Positions 8,581-17,236 of a DNA stretch of 64,000 bases are shown here, in pieces; position 1 is the stretch's first letter; every line of letters starts with the position of its first letter. The stretch is taken from the NCBI GenBank assembly GCA_043778205.1, contig JAYWGO010000058.1:1-64000 (forward strand). The letters are read 5' to 3'. The translations under genes and the position numbers were made by a program. Under the pieces are notes generated by a model, which did not search any database, was not told where the DNA came from, and was given only the letters and a program-made list of their open reading frames with translations. This DNA is from JAAFIP01 sp043778205. Its GTDB lineage: Bacteria > Pseudomonadota > Gammaproteobacteria > Burkholderiales > Burkholderiaceae_C.

Positions 8581-9615
8581 ATGAAGCCCAAAGCAGACCC
8601 GCAGCTTGTATTTTTAGTAGGTATCAACCTGCTGGTGATGCTGTGCGCAGGTGTCTTGTCTAAAGGCGCGTTTATAGACCCTTACAACTTGCAGTCGATG
8701 GCATCCCAGTTGCCCGAGCTGGGTTTGTTGGCCATTGGGGTGATGCTGGCGATGAGCTCGGGTAACGGCGGTATCGACCTGTCGGGGATTGCATTGGCAA
8801 ACCTGTCAGGCGTGTTTTCTGCCATTCTGGTAGCCAAGTTCATCTCGGTAGACAGCGCCCCTATGCTGTTTACCATTGCGTTTGCCGTTACGGCGGTGTG
8901 CGTGGGTGTGGTGGGCGGCGTGGTTAACGGGTTGTTGATAGCGCGCTTGGGGCTGACACCCATTTTGTGCACGCTGGGCACACAGCTGCTGTTTACAGGC
9001 ATCGCCGTGGTGCTGTCTGGTGGGGCCTCTGTGCGGGTGGGCGCTGCCCAACCACTGATGGAGCTTGGCAACGGTTTGCTGCTGGGCGTGCCTTTGTCCT
9101 TCCTTTTATTTTGCGCAGTGTCGCTGGGCATCGGTGGGGTTTTGAAGTTCAGCCCCTATGGCATACGGCTTTTTTTAATGGGTACCAACCCCAAAGCAGC
9201 GCGCTACGCAGGCTTTGCGCAAGCGCGCTTGCTGGTAACCACCTACGCACTGTGCGGCGCAGTAGCAGGCTTGGCAGGTGTGTTGATAGCCTCAAGGAAT
9301 GTGAACGTTAAATGGGATTACGGCCAGTCGTATTTGCTGATTGCAATTTTGATTACCGTGATGGCGGGTGTTAAACCCGAGGGTGGTTACGGCCGCATGG
9401 TCTGCCTGTTTTTGTCCACCACCGCCTTGCAGCTGCTCTCTAGCATGCTCAATTTTATGCAAGTGTCTAACTTTTTCAGAGACTTCGCCTGGGGTGCACT
9501 GCTGATGATTTTCTTGGCCTCGGGGCGTTATGCGCTGTTTGACAAGGCCACTGACAAATTGCGTTTCTACCTATCTTTGGTACGGTCCCCTCCTGTGCCA
9601 AAGAGCCATCCTTGA
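8581..9615 (+). CDS. Sugar ABC transporter permease (RbsC/Lsr/Rha family), first subunit
   Basis: A 344-residue, very hydrophobic protein with about eight to ten membrane segments. It shows the family signature GNGGIDLSGIALANLSGVFS near residue 60 and ALCGAVAGLAGVLIASRN near residue 225, typical of ribose-type inner-membrane permeases. It is the first gene of the operon. A second, different permease follows at 12292, so the channel is probably a heterodimer as in Lsr and rhamnose importers. The downstream binding-protein gene starts 11 bp after its stop codon. Confidence 0.9.
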   Translation: MKPKADPQLVFLVGINLLVMLCAGVLSKGAFIDPYNLQSMASQLPELGLLAIGVMLAMSSGNGGIDLSGIALANLSGVFSAILVAKFISVDSAPMLFTIAFAVTAVCVGVVGGVVNGLLIARLGLTPILCTLGTQLLFTGIAVVLSGGASVRVGAAQPLMELGNGLLLGVPLSFLLFCAVSLGIGGVLKFSPYGIRLFLMGTNPKAARYAGFAQARLLVTTYALCGAVAGLAGVLIASRNVNVKWDYGQSYLLIAILITVMAGVKPEGGYGRMVCLFLSTTALQLLSSMLNFMQVSNFFRDFAWGALLMIFLASGRYALFDKATDKLRFYLSLVRSPPVPKSHP

Positions 9616-9626
9616 GGGTTCACTAC

Positions 9627-10637
9627 ATGGAGACTGAATTGAAAGCTAAACCTACCACCATTGCCGTTGCGGCATTATTGATCACTGCATCTGTGGGCGT
9701 ACTCAACGCACAAGACAAGCCTGTGATTTCCACCGTTGTCAAAATCAGCGGGATACCATGGTTTAACCGTATGGAAGTGGGCGTGAAGGAGTACGCCGCA
9801 GCAACCCCTACGGTGACGGCCAGCCAAAGCGGCCCCGCTACCGCAGATGCAGCGCAGCAGCTGAAAATTATTGAAGACTTGGTTGCGCGCAAGGTCAGCG
9901 CGTTGGCTGTCGTCCCGATGGACCCGGCGGTGATTGAAGGCGTGCTCAAGCGTGCCATGGACCGCGGCATAGTAGTAGTGACCCACGAAGCCGATAACCA
10001 GAAAAACACCAACGCCAATATCGAAGCCTTCGATAACGCTGCGTATGGCGTGGCACTGAACGAAAAGCTGTCTTCCTGCATGGGCCAAAAAGGCAAGTGG
10101 ACATCGTTTGTGGGCTCGCTGGGCAGCCGCACCCACCTGCAGTGGGTCGATGCCGGTGCTGCCAATGCCAAAAAATACGCGGGCATGACTTTGGTGGACG
10201 CCAAAAACGAGTCCTTCGACGATGCCAACAAAACCTATGAAAAAGCCAAGGAAATCTTGCGCAAGCACCCTGATATTCGCGGCTTCCAAAGCTCGGCGGG
10301 CAACGACGTAATAGGCATTGGCCGCGCTGTTGAAGAGGCCGGTTTGGCAGGCAAGGTGTGCGTGGTAGGCACGGGCTTGCCTACGCCGTCTGCCAAGCTG
10401 ATCGAGTCGGGTGCGATCACCGCTATCGGCTTTTGGGATCCAAAAGATGCCGGTCTTGCCATGAACAAAACGGCCAAGTTGTTGCTTGACAAGCAGCCGC
10501 TGACCGACGGTATGAGTTTGGGGGTTAAGGGCTACGAGAAAGTAAGCGTCACCAAAGGCCCAGGCCAAGGCTTTTTGTTGGTGGGCAATGCCATGGTGAT
10601 TGCCGACAAATCTACCTACAAAAACTTCTTGTTCTAA
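9627..10637 (+). CDS. Periplasmic sugar-binding protein (LsrB/RhaS-like)
   Basis: A 336-residue class B periplasmic binding protein. The N-terminus KPTTIAVAALLITASVGVLNA is a likely signal peptide. Family segments follow: VVKISGIPWFNRMEVGVKEY, then QQLKIIEDLVARKVSALAVV and GFQSSAGNDVIGIGRA. An upstream TTG at 9612 is possible, but the GAGGG at 9614-9618 fits the ATG at 9627 with 8-bp spacing. The two-domain fold binds a monosaccharide-sized ligand. The sequence is closer in style to rhamnose or autoinducer-2 binders than to RbsB. The ligand is unknown. Confidence 0.87.
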   Translation: METELKAKPTTIAVAALLITASVGVLNAQDKPVISTVVKISGIPWFNRMEVGVKEYAAATPTVTASQSGPATADAAQQLKIIEDLVARKVSALAVVPMDPAVIEGVLKRAMDRGIVVVTHEADNQKNTNANIEAFDNAAYGVALNEKLSSCMGQKGKWTSFVGSLGSRTHLQWVDAGAANAKKYAGMTLVDAKNESFDDANKTYEKAKEILRKHPDIRGFQSSAGNDVIGIGRAVEEAGLAGKVCVVGTGLPTPSAKLIESGAITAIGFWDPKDAGLAMNKTAKLLLDKQPLTDGMSLGVKGYEKVSVTKGPGQGFLLVGNAMVIADKSTYKNFLF

Positions 10638-10715
10638 AGTCTGCTGCGTGGAGAAGCGCTGCAGCAGCAGAGGGCTTCTCCACTGCATTGGCACTACGTA
10701 AAGCAAGGGCGGCGA
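10638..10715 (+). promoter_or_regulatory. Intra-operon stem-loops between binding protein and ATPase genes
   Basis: A perfect 10-bp stem GTGGAGAAGC (10648-10657) / GCTTCTCCAC (10674-10683) lies just after the binding-protein stop. An overlapping stem CTGCTGC (10641-10647) / GCAGCAG (10661-10667) competes with it, because its loop contains the left arm of the first. No T-run follows. In ABC operons such hairpins commonly protect or differentially process the binding-protein transcript; that role is inferred. Confidence 0.6.
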
Positions 10716-12299
10716 ATGGTGGGTATGCAGAACAATGTGGCGCAGGCTGCGCAGGTGACGGGGGTTGCAGAGCCCGCTTTTCTGGAAGTTATCGGTGTCC
10801 ATAAACGCTTTGGCGGTGTGCATGCGTTGCGCGGCGTCAGCATGGTGATTGAGCGCGGCAAAATTTACCATTTACTGGGCGAAAACGGCTGTGGCAAAAG
10901 CACCCTGATAAAAATTATCTCGGGTGCCCAGCCCCCAGACGAGGGCTTGATTACCATAGAAGGTGTGGCACACAAAGCGCTCTCGCCTATTGCCTCACTC
11001 ACAGCGGGGATAGAGACGGTGTACCAAGACCTGTCTTTGATTCCCAATTTGACCGTGGCTGAAAACGTGGCGCTGACGGAGCAGCTGGTCAAATCGCAGG
11101 GCAGCCTGGCGCGCCGCTTAGACCGGACTGCGCTACAGAGCACGGCATGCCGCGCGCTGGCGGCTGTTAATTTGCCGACCACCGACGAATTTTTAAGTAC
11201 CGTAGTGAGTGGTCTGCCCTTAGCAGTGCGCCAGCTGGTGGCCATTGCCCGCGCTATGGCCACGCAGGCTAAATTGGTCATCATGGACGAGCCCACCACC
11301 TCACTGACGCGCAAAGAGGTAGATAACCTGATTGGCGTAGTTGAAGGGCTGCGCAAAGACCGTGTGGCGGTACTGTTTGTAACCCACAAACTCGATGAGT
11401 GCTACAGCATTGGGGGCCAAGCGGTTGTTTTCAGAGATGGGCAGTGCGTAGCCCAAGGCCCGGTGCAAAGTTACACCAAAATGCAGCTGGGCCAGCTCAT
11501 GACCGGCCGTGAGATTGACGCTACCCGCTACCGCCGCGCAGGCTATTTGGACGAGACTTTGCTGCAAGTTGCAGGGCTTGGCCGCCAGCGCCATTTCACT
11601 GGTGTGAGCTTTACCCTCAGACGCGGCGAAATACTAGGCATTACAGGCCTGATGGACTCTGGCCGCAACGAGCTTGCCTTGGCCATTGCCGGTGTAGCGG
11701 TGGCTACGCAAGGAACACTGACTTTGGCGGGCAAGCCCATCAGCCTGCGCAGCCCTGCCGATGCGATCAAGCACGGTATTGGCTACGTGCCCGAAGACCG
11801 GCTGGGGGAAGGGCTGTTTTTGGACAAACCTATTTTGTCCAACATAGTGGCGGCCATTTTGGACCAACTGCGCACTGCTTTGGGCTTGCTGGACTGGCGC
11901 AAGTCGCGCTTGATTGCACAAGACCTGGTAGAAGAACTGCGCATAGCGACACCCAGTGTAGATTTGCCAGTGCAGTCCCTCTCGGGTGGCAATCAGCAGC
12001 GGGTTTTGATTGCGCGCTGGCTGACGATAAAGCCGCAGCTGTTGGTGCTGCACGGCCCTACTGTAGGGGTCGATGTAGGCTCTAAAGACACGATATACAA
12101 AGCCATCCAAGCGCTGGCCCAAAAGGGTTTGGGTGTCATTATCATCAGCGACGATTTGCCCGAGCTGGTGCAAAATGCAGACCGTATTTTGGTCATGCGG
12201 GACGGGAAAATACAGGCTGAATTTGCGGGTGACACTGCGCAAGAAGAGACCCTTTACCGGGCCATGCTGGCGACAGACAAGGAGCCTGCAGATGCGTAG
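10716..12299 (+). CDS. Sugar ABC transporter ATP-binding protein (double ABC domain)
   Basis: A 527-residue protein with two fused nucleotide-binding domains, as in RbsA/LsrA. The first domain has Walker A GENGCGKST near residue 60 and Walker B KLVIMDEPTTSLT near residue 190; its signature region VSGLPLAVRQLVAIARAM departs from the canonical LSGGQ. The second domain has a degenerate Walker A region but a full LSGGNQQRVLIARW signature near residue 425. This asymmetry is normal for the family. An ATG at 10725 is an alternative start. The end overlaps the next permease gene by 8 bp. Confidence 0.92.
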   Translation: MVGMQNNVAQAAQVTGVAEPAFLEVIGVHKRFGGVHALRGVSMVIERGKIYHLLGENGCGKSTLIKIISGAQPPDEGLITIEGVAHKALSPIASLTAGIETVYQDLSLIPNLTVAENVALTEQLVKSQGSLARRLDRTALQSTACRALAAVNLPTTDEFLSTVVSGLPLAVRQLVAIARAMATQAKLVIMDEPTTSLTRKEVDNLIGVVEGLRKDRVAVLFVTHKLDECYSIGGQAVVFRDGQCVAQGPVQSYTKMQLGQLMTGREIDATRYRRAGYLDETLLQVAGLGRQRHFTGVSFTLRRGEILGITGLMDSGRNELALAIAGVAVATQGTLTLAGKPISLRSPADAIKHGIGYVPEDRLGEGLFLDKPILSNIVAAILDQLRTALGLLDWRKSRLIAQDLVEELRIATPSVDLPVQSLSGGNQQRVLIARWLTIKPQLLVLHGPTVGVDVGSKDTIYKAIQALAQKGLGVIIISDDLPELVQNADRILVMRDGKIQAEFAGDTAQEETLYRAMLATDKEPADA

Positions 12300-13368
12300 C
12301 CCAAACCCTGCCGTGACCAGCGAGCGAAGCGAGGCTACCCGTGCGCCTGGCGAGGCCGCCAACCGCATGCAAAGTGCATCTGGCATCGTTAACCGTGTGC
12401 GAGACCGTCTGGAAAAGCGCCCAGAATTCTTCACACTTTTTTTGCTGATTGCACTGGGCGCGTTTGTAGGTTTTATCAACCCTGATTTTTTCCAGGTAGC
12501 TACTTTTTTTGATATTGCCCGCTCTAGCACCGTGATTGGTTTATTTGCACTGGGCGTCTTTGTTATATTGGCGGCAGGCGGCATTGATGTGTCGTTTACT
12601 GCGATTGCAGCTTTGTCCATGTATTCAGTCACCAAGCTGGTGTCCGTTTATTTCCCGGAAACGCCGATCTTGCTGGTTTTTATAGCGTCTACCTTAGGCG
12701 GCGCTTTGCTGGGTTTGGTTAATGGCCTGCTGGTGCATGAACTGCGGGCTCCGCCTTTGATTGTCACCATCGGTACGCAGTACCTTTTCAGAGGCCTGCT
12801 GCTGACTTTTATCGGCACCGTTTGGATTATCGATTTGCCAGTGCAAATGGACAGCTTTGGGAAAATACCGCTCATCTCGTTTGTGACAGAGCGCGCTACC
12901 AAAGTAATTTTGCCGGCGTTTGTGCTGGTACTGCTGTTTGCAGCCCTGCTAACTTGGTGGATTTTAAACCGCACCCTCATGGGCAAGGCCATATTTGCGG
13001 TGGGCGGTAGCCCAGCCATAGCAGAGCGTTTGGGCTACAGCCTGCGCTCTGTGCACTTTTTTATATTCAGCTACACCGGTGCGCTGGCGGGTTTGGCGGG
13101 AATGATCCATGTGTGCAGTAACCGGCTGGCCAATCCGTTTGACTTGGTGGGCATCGAGATTGATGTGATCGCCGCAGTCGTGCTGGGCGGGGCGCGCATT
13201 ACAGGGGGTACCGGCACAGTGATAGGTACCGTATTGGGTGTATTTCTGGTGGTCATGGTCAACAACGTACTGATCATGGCGGGCGTTCCCAGTACGTGGC
13301 AACGTGTCGTGGTGGGTTCGTTCATTTTGGTGGCGGGCATATTTTTTGTGCTGCGAAAAAAGCAGTGA
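12292..13368 (+). CDS. Sugar ABC transporter permease, second subunit
   Basis: A 358-residue integral membrane protein of the ribose permease family, with VIGLFALGVFVILAAGGIDV near residue 60 and AAVVLGGARITGGTGTVIGT near residue 290. The open frame extends far upstream inside the ATPase gene. An AAGGAG at 12279-12284, 7 bp before the ATG at 12292, fixes the start with an 8-bp overlap that suggests translational coupling. The 40-residue N-terminal segment before the first membrane span is polar and not conserved in the family. Confidence 0.9.
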   Translation: MRSPNPAVTSERSEATRAPGEAANRMQSASGIVNRVRDRLEKRPEFFTLFLLIALGAFVGFINPDFFQVATFFDIARSSTVIGLFALGVFVILAAGGIDVSFTAIAALSMYSVTKLVSVYFPETPILLVFIASTLGGALLGLVNGLLVHELRAPPLIVTIGTQYLFRGLLLTFIGTVWIIDLPVQMDSFGKIPLISFVTERATKVILPAFVLVLLFAALLTWWILNRTLMGKAIFAVGGSPAIAERLGYSLRSVHFFIFSYTGALAGLAGMIHVCSNRLANPFDLVGIEIDVIAAVVLGGARITGGTGTVIGTVLGVFLVVMVNNVLIMAGVPSTWQRVVVGSFILVAGIFFVLRKKQ

Positions 13369-13441
13369 AATCGCAAAGCTACAAGGCTTTTATGTGCAGC
13401 GGTGTTGGTCAATCCAGCAAAATTTAGCTAAAGGAAAATAT

Positions 13442-14446
13442 ATGAAAAAATTTTTAAACAACCCCGAAAATTTTGTCCATGAAATGCTGGACGGCATTTA
13501 CATGGCCCATCCAAAGCAACTGGGCTATGTGGCCGATGACCGCCATTGCATGGTCGTCAAGCCCGTTGTTAAAAACAAGGTGGGCATTGCAACCGGCGGC
13601 GGCTCTGGGCACTTGCCGCTTTTTTTGGGCTACGTGGGCGCAGGCTTGCTCGACGGCGCAGCCGTGGGCGGGGTGTTCCAGTCGCCCAGTGCCGACCAAA
13701 TGCTGGAGGTGACCAAGGCCATTGACCAAGGCGCTGGTGTGCTGTACATCTACGGCAACTACAGCGGCGATATTTTGAACTTTGACATGGCGACCGAGAT
13801 GGCTGAGATGGAAAAAATCAAGGTACTTTCTGTGGTAGGCAATGACGACGTAGCCTCGTCGCCCAAAGGTCAGGAGCACAAACGCCGCGGTGTTGCAGGT
13901 ATATTTTTTGTGTTCAAAGCAGCAGGGGCTGCCGCAGCAGAGGGTATGGCGCTAGACGAGGTACAACGCGTTGCTGAAAAAGCCAAAGCCAACACCCGCA
14001 CGATGGGCGTGGCACTCACGCCTTGTATCGTGCCCGAAGTGGGGCATGCCACTTTCAGCATCGGCGAAAAGGAAATGGAAATCGGCATGGGCATCCACGG
14101 CGAGCCAGGCATACGCCGTGGTGCACTGTTACCTGCCGATGCCATAGTCGAAGAAATGATGAAGCCCATTTTGGCTGAGCGCGCGCTGGCCAGGGGAGAT
14201 GAAGTGGCCGTGTTGGTTAACGGTTTGGGTGCAACCCCCAAAGAAGAGCTTTATGTACTGTTTCGCAAAGTGTCGGCTATTTTGCAGGCGCAAGGCGTGT
14301 CCATTTTTCATGTCTATATCGGCGAGTTTGCGACGTCGATGGAAATGGCGGGCGCGTCGATCTCAATTTTGTACCTGGACGATGAGCTAAAACGGCTGGT
14401 GGCTGCGCCGGCCTCGTCGCCGTTTTTTATGCAAAACCAACTTTAA
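13442..14446 (+). CDS. dhaK: Dihydroxyacetone kinase subunit DhaK (or homologue for another ketose)
   Basis: A 334-residue DhaK-fold subunit. It binds the ketose covalently as a hemiaminal through a His, here His219 in MGIHGEPGIRRG (His218 in E. coli DhaK). The N-terminal PENFVHEMLDGIYMAHP and the glycine-rich IATGGGSGHLPLFLGYVGAG near residues 45-65 match the family. The ATG at 13442 with AAAGGAAAA upstream is the start; the longer open frame reaches back into the permease gene. DhaL follows 11 bp later. No phosphoryl carrier DhaM or PTS gene is present, so ATP is the likely donor. The real substrate could be another short ketose. Confidence 0.88.
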   Translation: MKKFLNNPENFVHEMLDGIYMAHPKQLGYVADDRHCMVVKPVVKNKVGIATGGGSGHLPLFLGYVGAGLLDGAAVGGVFQSPSADQMLEVTKAIDQGAGVLYIYGNYSGDILNFDMATEMAEMEKIKVLSVVGNDDVASSPKGQEHKRRGVAGIFFVFKAAGAAAAEGMALDEVQRVAEKAKANTRTMGVALTPCIVPEVGHATFSIGEKEMEIGMGIHGEPGIRRGALLPADAIVEEMMKPILAERALARGDEVAVLVNGLGATPKEELYVLFRKVSAILQAQGVSIFHVYIGEFATSMEMAGASISILYLDDELKRLVAAPASSPFFMQNQL

Positions 14447-14457
14447 GGCTACGCACC

Positions 14458-15114
14458 ATGCAGAGTATTGCGAGAGAAAGCCTGGCGGCCTTGTTTGAAG
14501 CCTTGCGTGATGTTTTTGCAGCGCAGCGCGAGGCACTGATTGCACTGGACGGCAAAGTAGGGGACAGCGATTTGGGCATCACCATGAACAAAGCCTTTAA
14601 CGCTGCGTATGAGACTGTGCGCCTTAACGCGGCAGACCCCATAGGCAAAACCTTGCAACTGGCCGGCATGGCCATGGCCAAAGCCGCACCCTCGACCATG
14701 GGCACTTTGGTCGCCACAGGATTCATGCGCGGTGGCAAAGCACTGGAAGGCGCAGTAGCGTGGGGTACGCCCGAAATGCATGCTTTTTGGAATGCTTTTT
14801 TAAACGGTGTGGCAGAGCGCGGCAAAGCACAGCCGGGTGACAAAACTGTGCTGGACGTGCTGGGGCCAATTGCCATGGCACTGCAAGCTGCCCAGGCTGA
14901 TGGGTTGGAGCTGCCCCAGGCTTTGCACAAGGCAAGCCAGGCCGCTGCTGCGGGCCTAGAGGCCACCAAAGCCATGGTTGCGCAGCACGGAAAAGCAGCC
15001 TGCTTTCAAGAAAAAACCATCGGTCTGCAAGACGCAGGTGCCACGGTAGGTTTTTTGCTGATTGACACCTTGCACACTTTTGCAAGCAAATCCTTGGCAC
15101 CCGCCCAGCCATGA
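14458..15114 (+). CDS. dhaL: Dihydroxyacetone kinase subunit DhaL
   Basis: A 218-residue all-alpha nucleotide-binding subunit that phosphorylates the substrate held by DhaK. The Asp-rich Mg-nucleotide loop is seen as DGKVGDSDLGITM near residues 30-42. Further family segments are STMGTLVATGFMRGG near residue 80 and GDKTVLDVLGPIA near residue 125. The final 40 residues contain KTIGLQDAGATVGFLLIDTL. Its stop overlaps the start of the FGGY kinase gene (ATGA), so the three genes should be translationally coupled. Confidence 0.88.
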   Translation: MQSIARESLAALFEALRDVFAAQREALIALDGKVGDSDLGITMNKAFNAAYETVRLNAADPIGKTLQLAGMAMAKAAPSTMGTLVATGFMRGGKALEGAVAWGTPEMHAFWNAFLNGVAERGKAQPGDKTVLDVLGPIAMALQAAQADGLELPQALHKASQAAAAGLEATKAMVAQHGKAACFQEKTIGLQDAGATVGFLLIDTLHTFASKSLAPAQP

Positions 15115-16631
15115 AAGCTTATTTGCTGGGCATTGACGTAGGCACTTACAGCAGCAAGGCGGCGCTGACTGACCTTGCGGGCAAGGTGGTCTACAGCATG
15201 GCTGTGCCGCATAGCCTGTCCATGCCGCAGCCCGGCCATGTAGAGCAGGATGCCGACTTGGTGTGGTGGGCCGATGTGTGCGCACTAAGCCAGCAAGTGC
15301 TTGCGCACACCGGCATTGCACCAGACAGTATTGCCGCCATGGCTGTGAGCGCGATTGGCCCTTGCTTGCTGCCGCTAGACGCGCAAATGAGGCCCTTGCG
15401 TCCTGCAATTTTGTATGGGGTAGACGTGCGCGCCAGCCGGGAAATTGAGGCACTTGAGCGAGAACTCGGTGCCCGTGACATTGCCGAGTTTTCGCTGATG
15501 GGGCTAACCAGCCAAGCCATAGGCCCCAAAATTCGCTGGCTGCAAAACCATGAGCCGCACATTTGGGCTGCCACTGCCAAGCTCACCTCGGCCACAGCGT
15601 ACTTGGTCTACCGGCTGACTGGCAAGCACTGCATGGACCGCCACAGCGCCAGCCATTTCATGCCGTTATTTAACCCCCAAACAGGGCAGTGGGATGCCCG
15701 CTATGCACATGCTGTAGCCCCGCTTGGCTGGTTGCCTGCGCTAGGCTGGGCGCATGAGTTGGCTGGCCACCTGCATGCGGATGCTGCTGCTGCCACAGGC
15801 TTGGCAGCGGGCACGCCTGTGGCTTTTGGCACTATTGATGCGCTGAGCGAGGCCATCAGCGTGGGCGTGGTGAACCCTGGAGATTTGATGCTGATGTACG
15901 GCAGCACCACTTTTTTTGTTTTGGTGCAAGACCAGCCCACCCCAGACCCTAGGGTGTGGACTGTAGCCGGCGCATGCGCAGGGCAGTTTAACTTGGCCGC
16001 TGGCATGGGCACTACGGGTAGCTTAACCCGCTGGTTCAAAGACGAGCTGGCGCGTGACATGACAGCTGACGGAGCCTACGGCGCATTGTTTGCAGCGGCC
16101 TCGGCGGTACCTGCTGGCAGCGGCGGCCTGCTGGTACTGCCTTACTTCAGTGGTGAACGCACACCGATTAACGACCCACAAGCCAGCGGCATGATTGCGG
16201 GGCTCAATCTCACGCATACGCGAGAACAGTTGTTCAGGGCTACGCTAGAGGGCGTGGGGTTTGGCGTGCGGCACAACATGGAGACCTTTGCCGACATTGG
16301 TGCCCGCATCAACCGGGTGGTGGCTGTGGGCGGCGGCACGCAGACCGCCACGTGGCTGCAAATTGTGTCTGACATCACTGGCATTACGCAAATTTTGCCC
16401 AAGGTCACCCTCGGTGCATCCTATGGCAACGCGTACCTGGCAGGGCTCGCAGCCGGTGTGCTGCCGCCGCAAAACACGCACCCTTGGGTGCAGGTTGACC
16501 GCTTGGTTAAGCCCGATGCCAGCAAGCGCCCCCTGTACGATGCCATGTACACCCAGTACCTCAACCTCTACCAAGGCAGCAAAGCGGTGATGCACCAGCT
16601 CAAAAGCATTACCGAACGCTATCCATCCTAA
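15111..16631 (+). CDS. FGGY-family carbohydrate kinase (xylulokinase-like)
   Basis: A 506-residue sugar kinase with an ASKHA fold. The N-terminal phosphate-1 loop GIDVGTYSSKAALTD (residues 8-22), the MYGSTTFFVL segment near residue 265 and the adenosine motif AVGGGTQTATW near residue 405 are in the family order. Length and motifs are closest to the xylulokinase/LsrK/RhaB group. A separate xylulokinase beside xylA exists at the end of the window, so this enzyme probably serves another substrate. It lies in an operon with DhaKL and a mutarotase, overlapping dhaL by 4 bp. Substrate unassigned. Confidence 0.88.
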   Translation: MKAYLLGIDVGTYSSKAALTDLAGKVVYSMAVPHSLSMPQPGHVEQDADLVWWADVCALSQQVLAHTGIAPDSIAAMAVSAIGPCLLPLDAQMRPLRPAILYGVDVRASREIEALERELGARDIAEFSLMGLTSQAIGPKIRWLQNHEPHIWAATAKLTSATAYLVYRLTGKHCMDRHSASHFMPLFNPQTGQWDARYAHAVAPLGWLPALGWAHELAGHLHADAAAATGLAAGTPVAFGTIDALSEAISVGVVNPGDLMLMYGSTTFFVLVQDQPTPDPRVWTVAGACAGQFNLAAGMGTTGSLTRWFKDELARDMTADGAYGALFAAASAVPAGSGGLLVLPYFSGERTPINDPQASGMIAGLNLTHTREQLFRATLEGVGFGVRHNMETFADIGARINRVVAVGGGTQTATWLQIVSDITGITQILPKVTLGASYGNAYLAGLAAGVLPPQNTHPWVQVDRLVKPDASKRPLYDAMYTQYLNLYQGSKAVMHQLKSITERYPS

Positions 16632-16657
16632 GCTAGTCCAGTGAGGTAAGCTAAGAC

Positions 16658-17119
16658 ATGCTCAAAAATATCAACCCCTTGTTAAGCCCCCAGCTGCTGG
16701 AAGTTTTACGCGCCATGGGCCACGGCGACACGGTGTGCCTTGTGGATGGGAACTTTCCCGCCCAAGCGATCGCTGGAACAAAGCCGCTGATTCGCATGGA
16801 CGGTGTGGCCATGGGCGCTGCGGCCAGTGCCCTGTTGTCAGTCTTGCCGCTAGACACCTTTGTAGATGCACCTATCTTGCGCATGCAGGTGGTGGGCGAA
16901 CCTGCGCAGTGGACCGATGTTCAACACGAGGTGCAGGCGCTGGCCTTTGAGCATGGCGGGCCGTCTTGTGCCATGGGTTCGTTAGAGCGCTTTGCGTTTT
17001 ACGAGGCAGCGCGCCAGGCTTTTGCCGTCGTAGTTACGGGCGATTCGCGCGCCTATGGTTGTTTTCTGATTAAAAAGGGCGTGATTTTTACCCCGTATGC
17101 CCCAGCAAATGCAAAATAA
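16658..17119 (+). CDS. RbsD/FucU-family sugar mutarotase
   Basis: A 153-residue protein of the decameric RbsD/FucU mutarotase family, which interconverts anomers of a sugar. It carries the catalytic-region segment MGHGDTVCLVDGNFPAQA near residue 20 (His in MGHGD), LRMQVVGEP near residue 75 and the C-terminal TGDSRAYGCFLIKKGV. The FucU-like features are stronger than RbsD ones. It is the last gene of the importer/kinase operon. A mutarotase implies that the imported compound has a reducing cyclic form. It could also serve the L-fucose island further on; the operon position argues against that. Confidence 0.88.
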   Translation: MLKNINPLLSPQLLEVLRAMGHGDTVCLVDGNFPAQAIAGTKPLIRMDGVAMGAAASALLSVLPLDTFVDAPILRMQVVGEPAQWTDVQHEVQALAFEHGGPSCAMGSLERFAFYEAARQAFAVVVTGDSRAYGCFLIKKGVIFTPYAPANAK

Positions 17120-17162
17120 CCGGATGAAAGATAACTTTGCAAAAATACAGCATGCTACTGTA

Positions 17163-17203
17163 TTAATAGCTGCTCATGCAGCATTTCCTTGGGTCATAGG
17201 GCT
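17163..17203 (+). repeat. Dispersed palindromic repeat, copy 3
   Basis: This copy carries AATAGCTGCTCATGCAGCAT followed by TTCCTTGGGTCATAGGGCT. It is intergenic between the converging mutarotase and IclR genes. The internal GCTGC/GCAGC stem is perfect and the outer TAGC/GGCT arms are partly paired. Confidence 0.9.
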
Positions 17204-17236
17204 AAAACGCTTGAAAAACTGCCCCAAAGCCGAGTT

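Noticed and set aside
9675..10871. Long minus-strand open frame (398 codons) opposite the binding-protein gene
   Set aside because: It is antisense to a clear periplasmic binding protein, is His/Arg-rich as expected for a shadow frame, and has no recognisable domain.
13304..13441. Upstream extension of dhaK into the permease gene
   Set aside because: The ATG at 13442 has AAAGGAAAA at the right distance and begins the conserved DhaK N-terminus.
8581..17119. Assigning the first sugar island to autoinducer-2 uptake (Lsr)
   Set aside because: The two-permease importer and FGGY kinase resemble Lsr, but LsrF, LsrG and LsrR are absent, and a LacI regulator and DhaKL are present instead.
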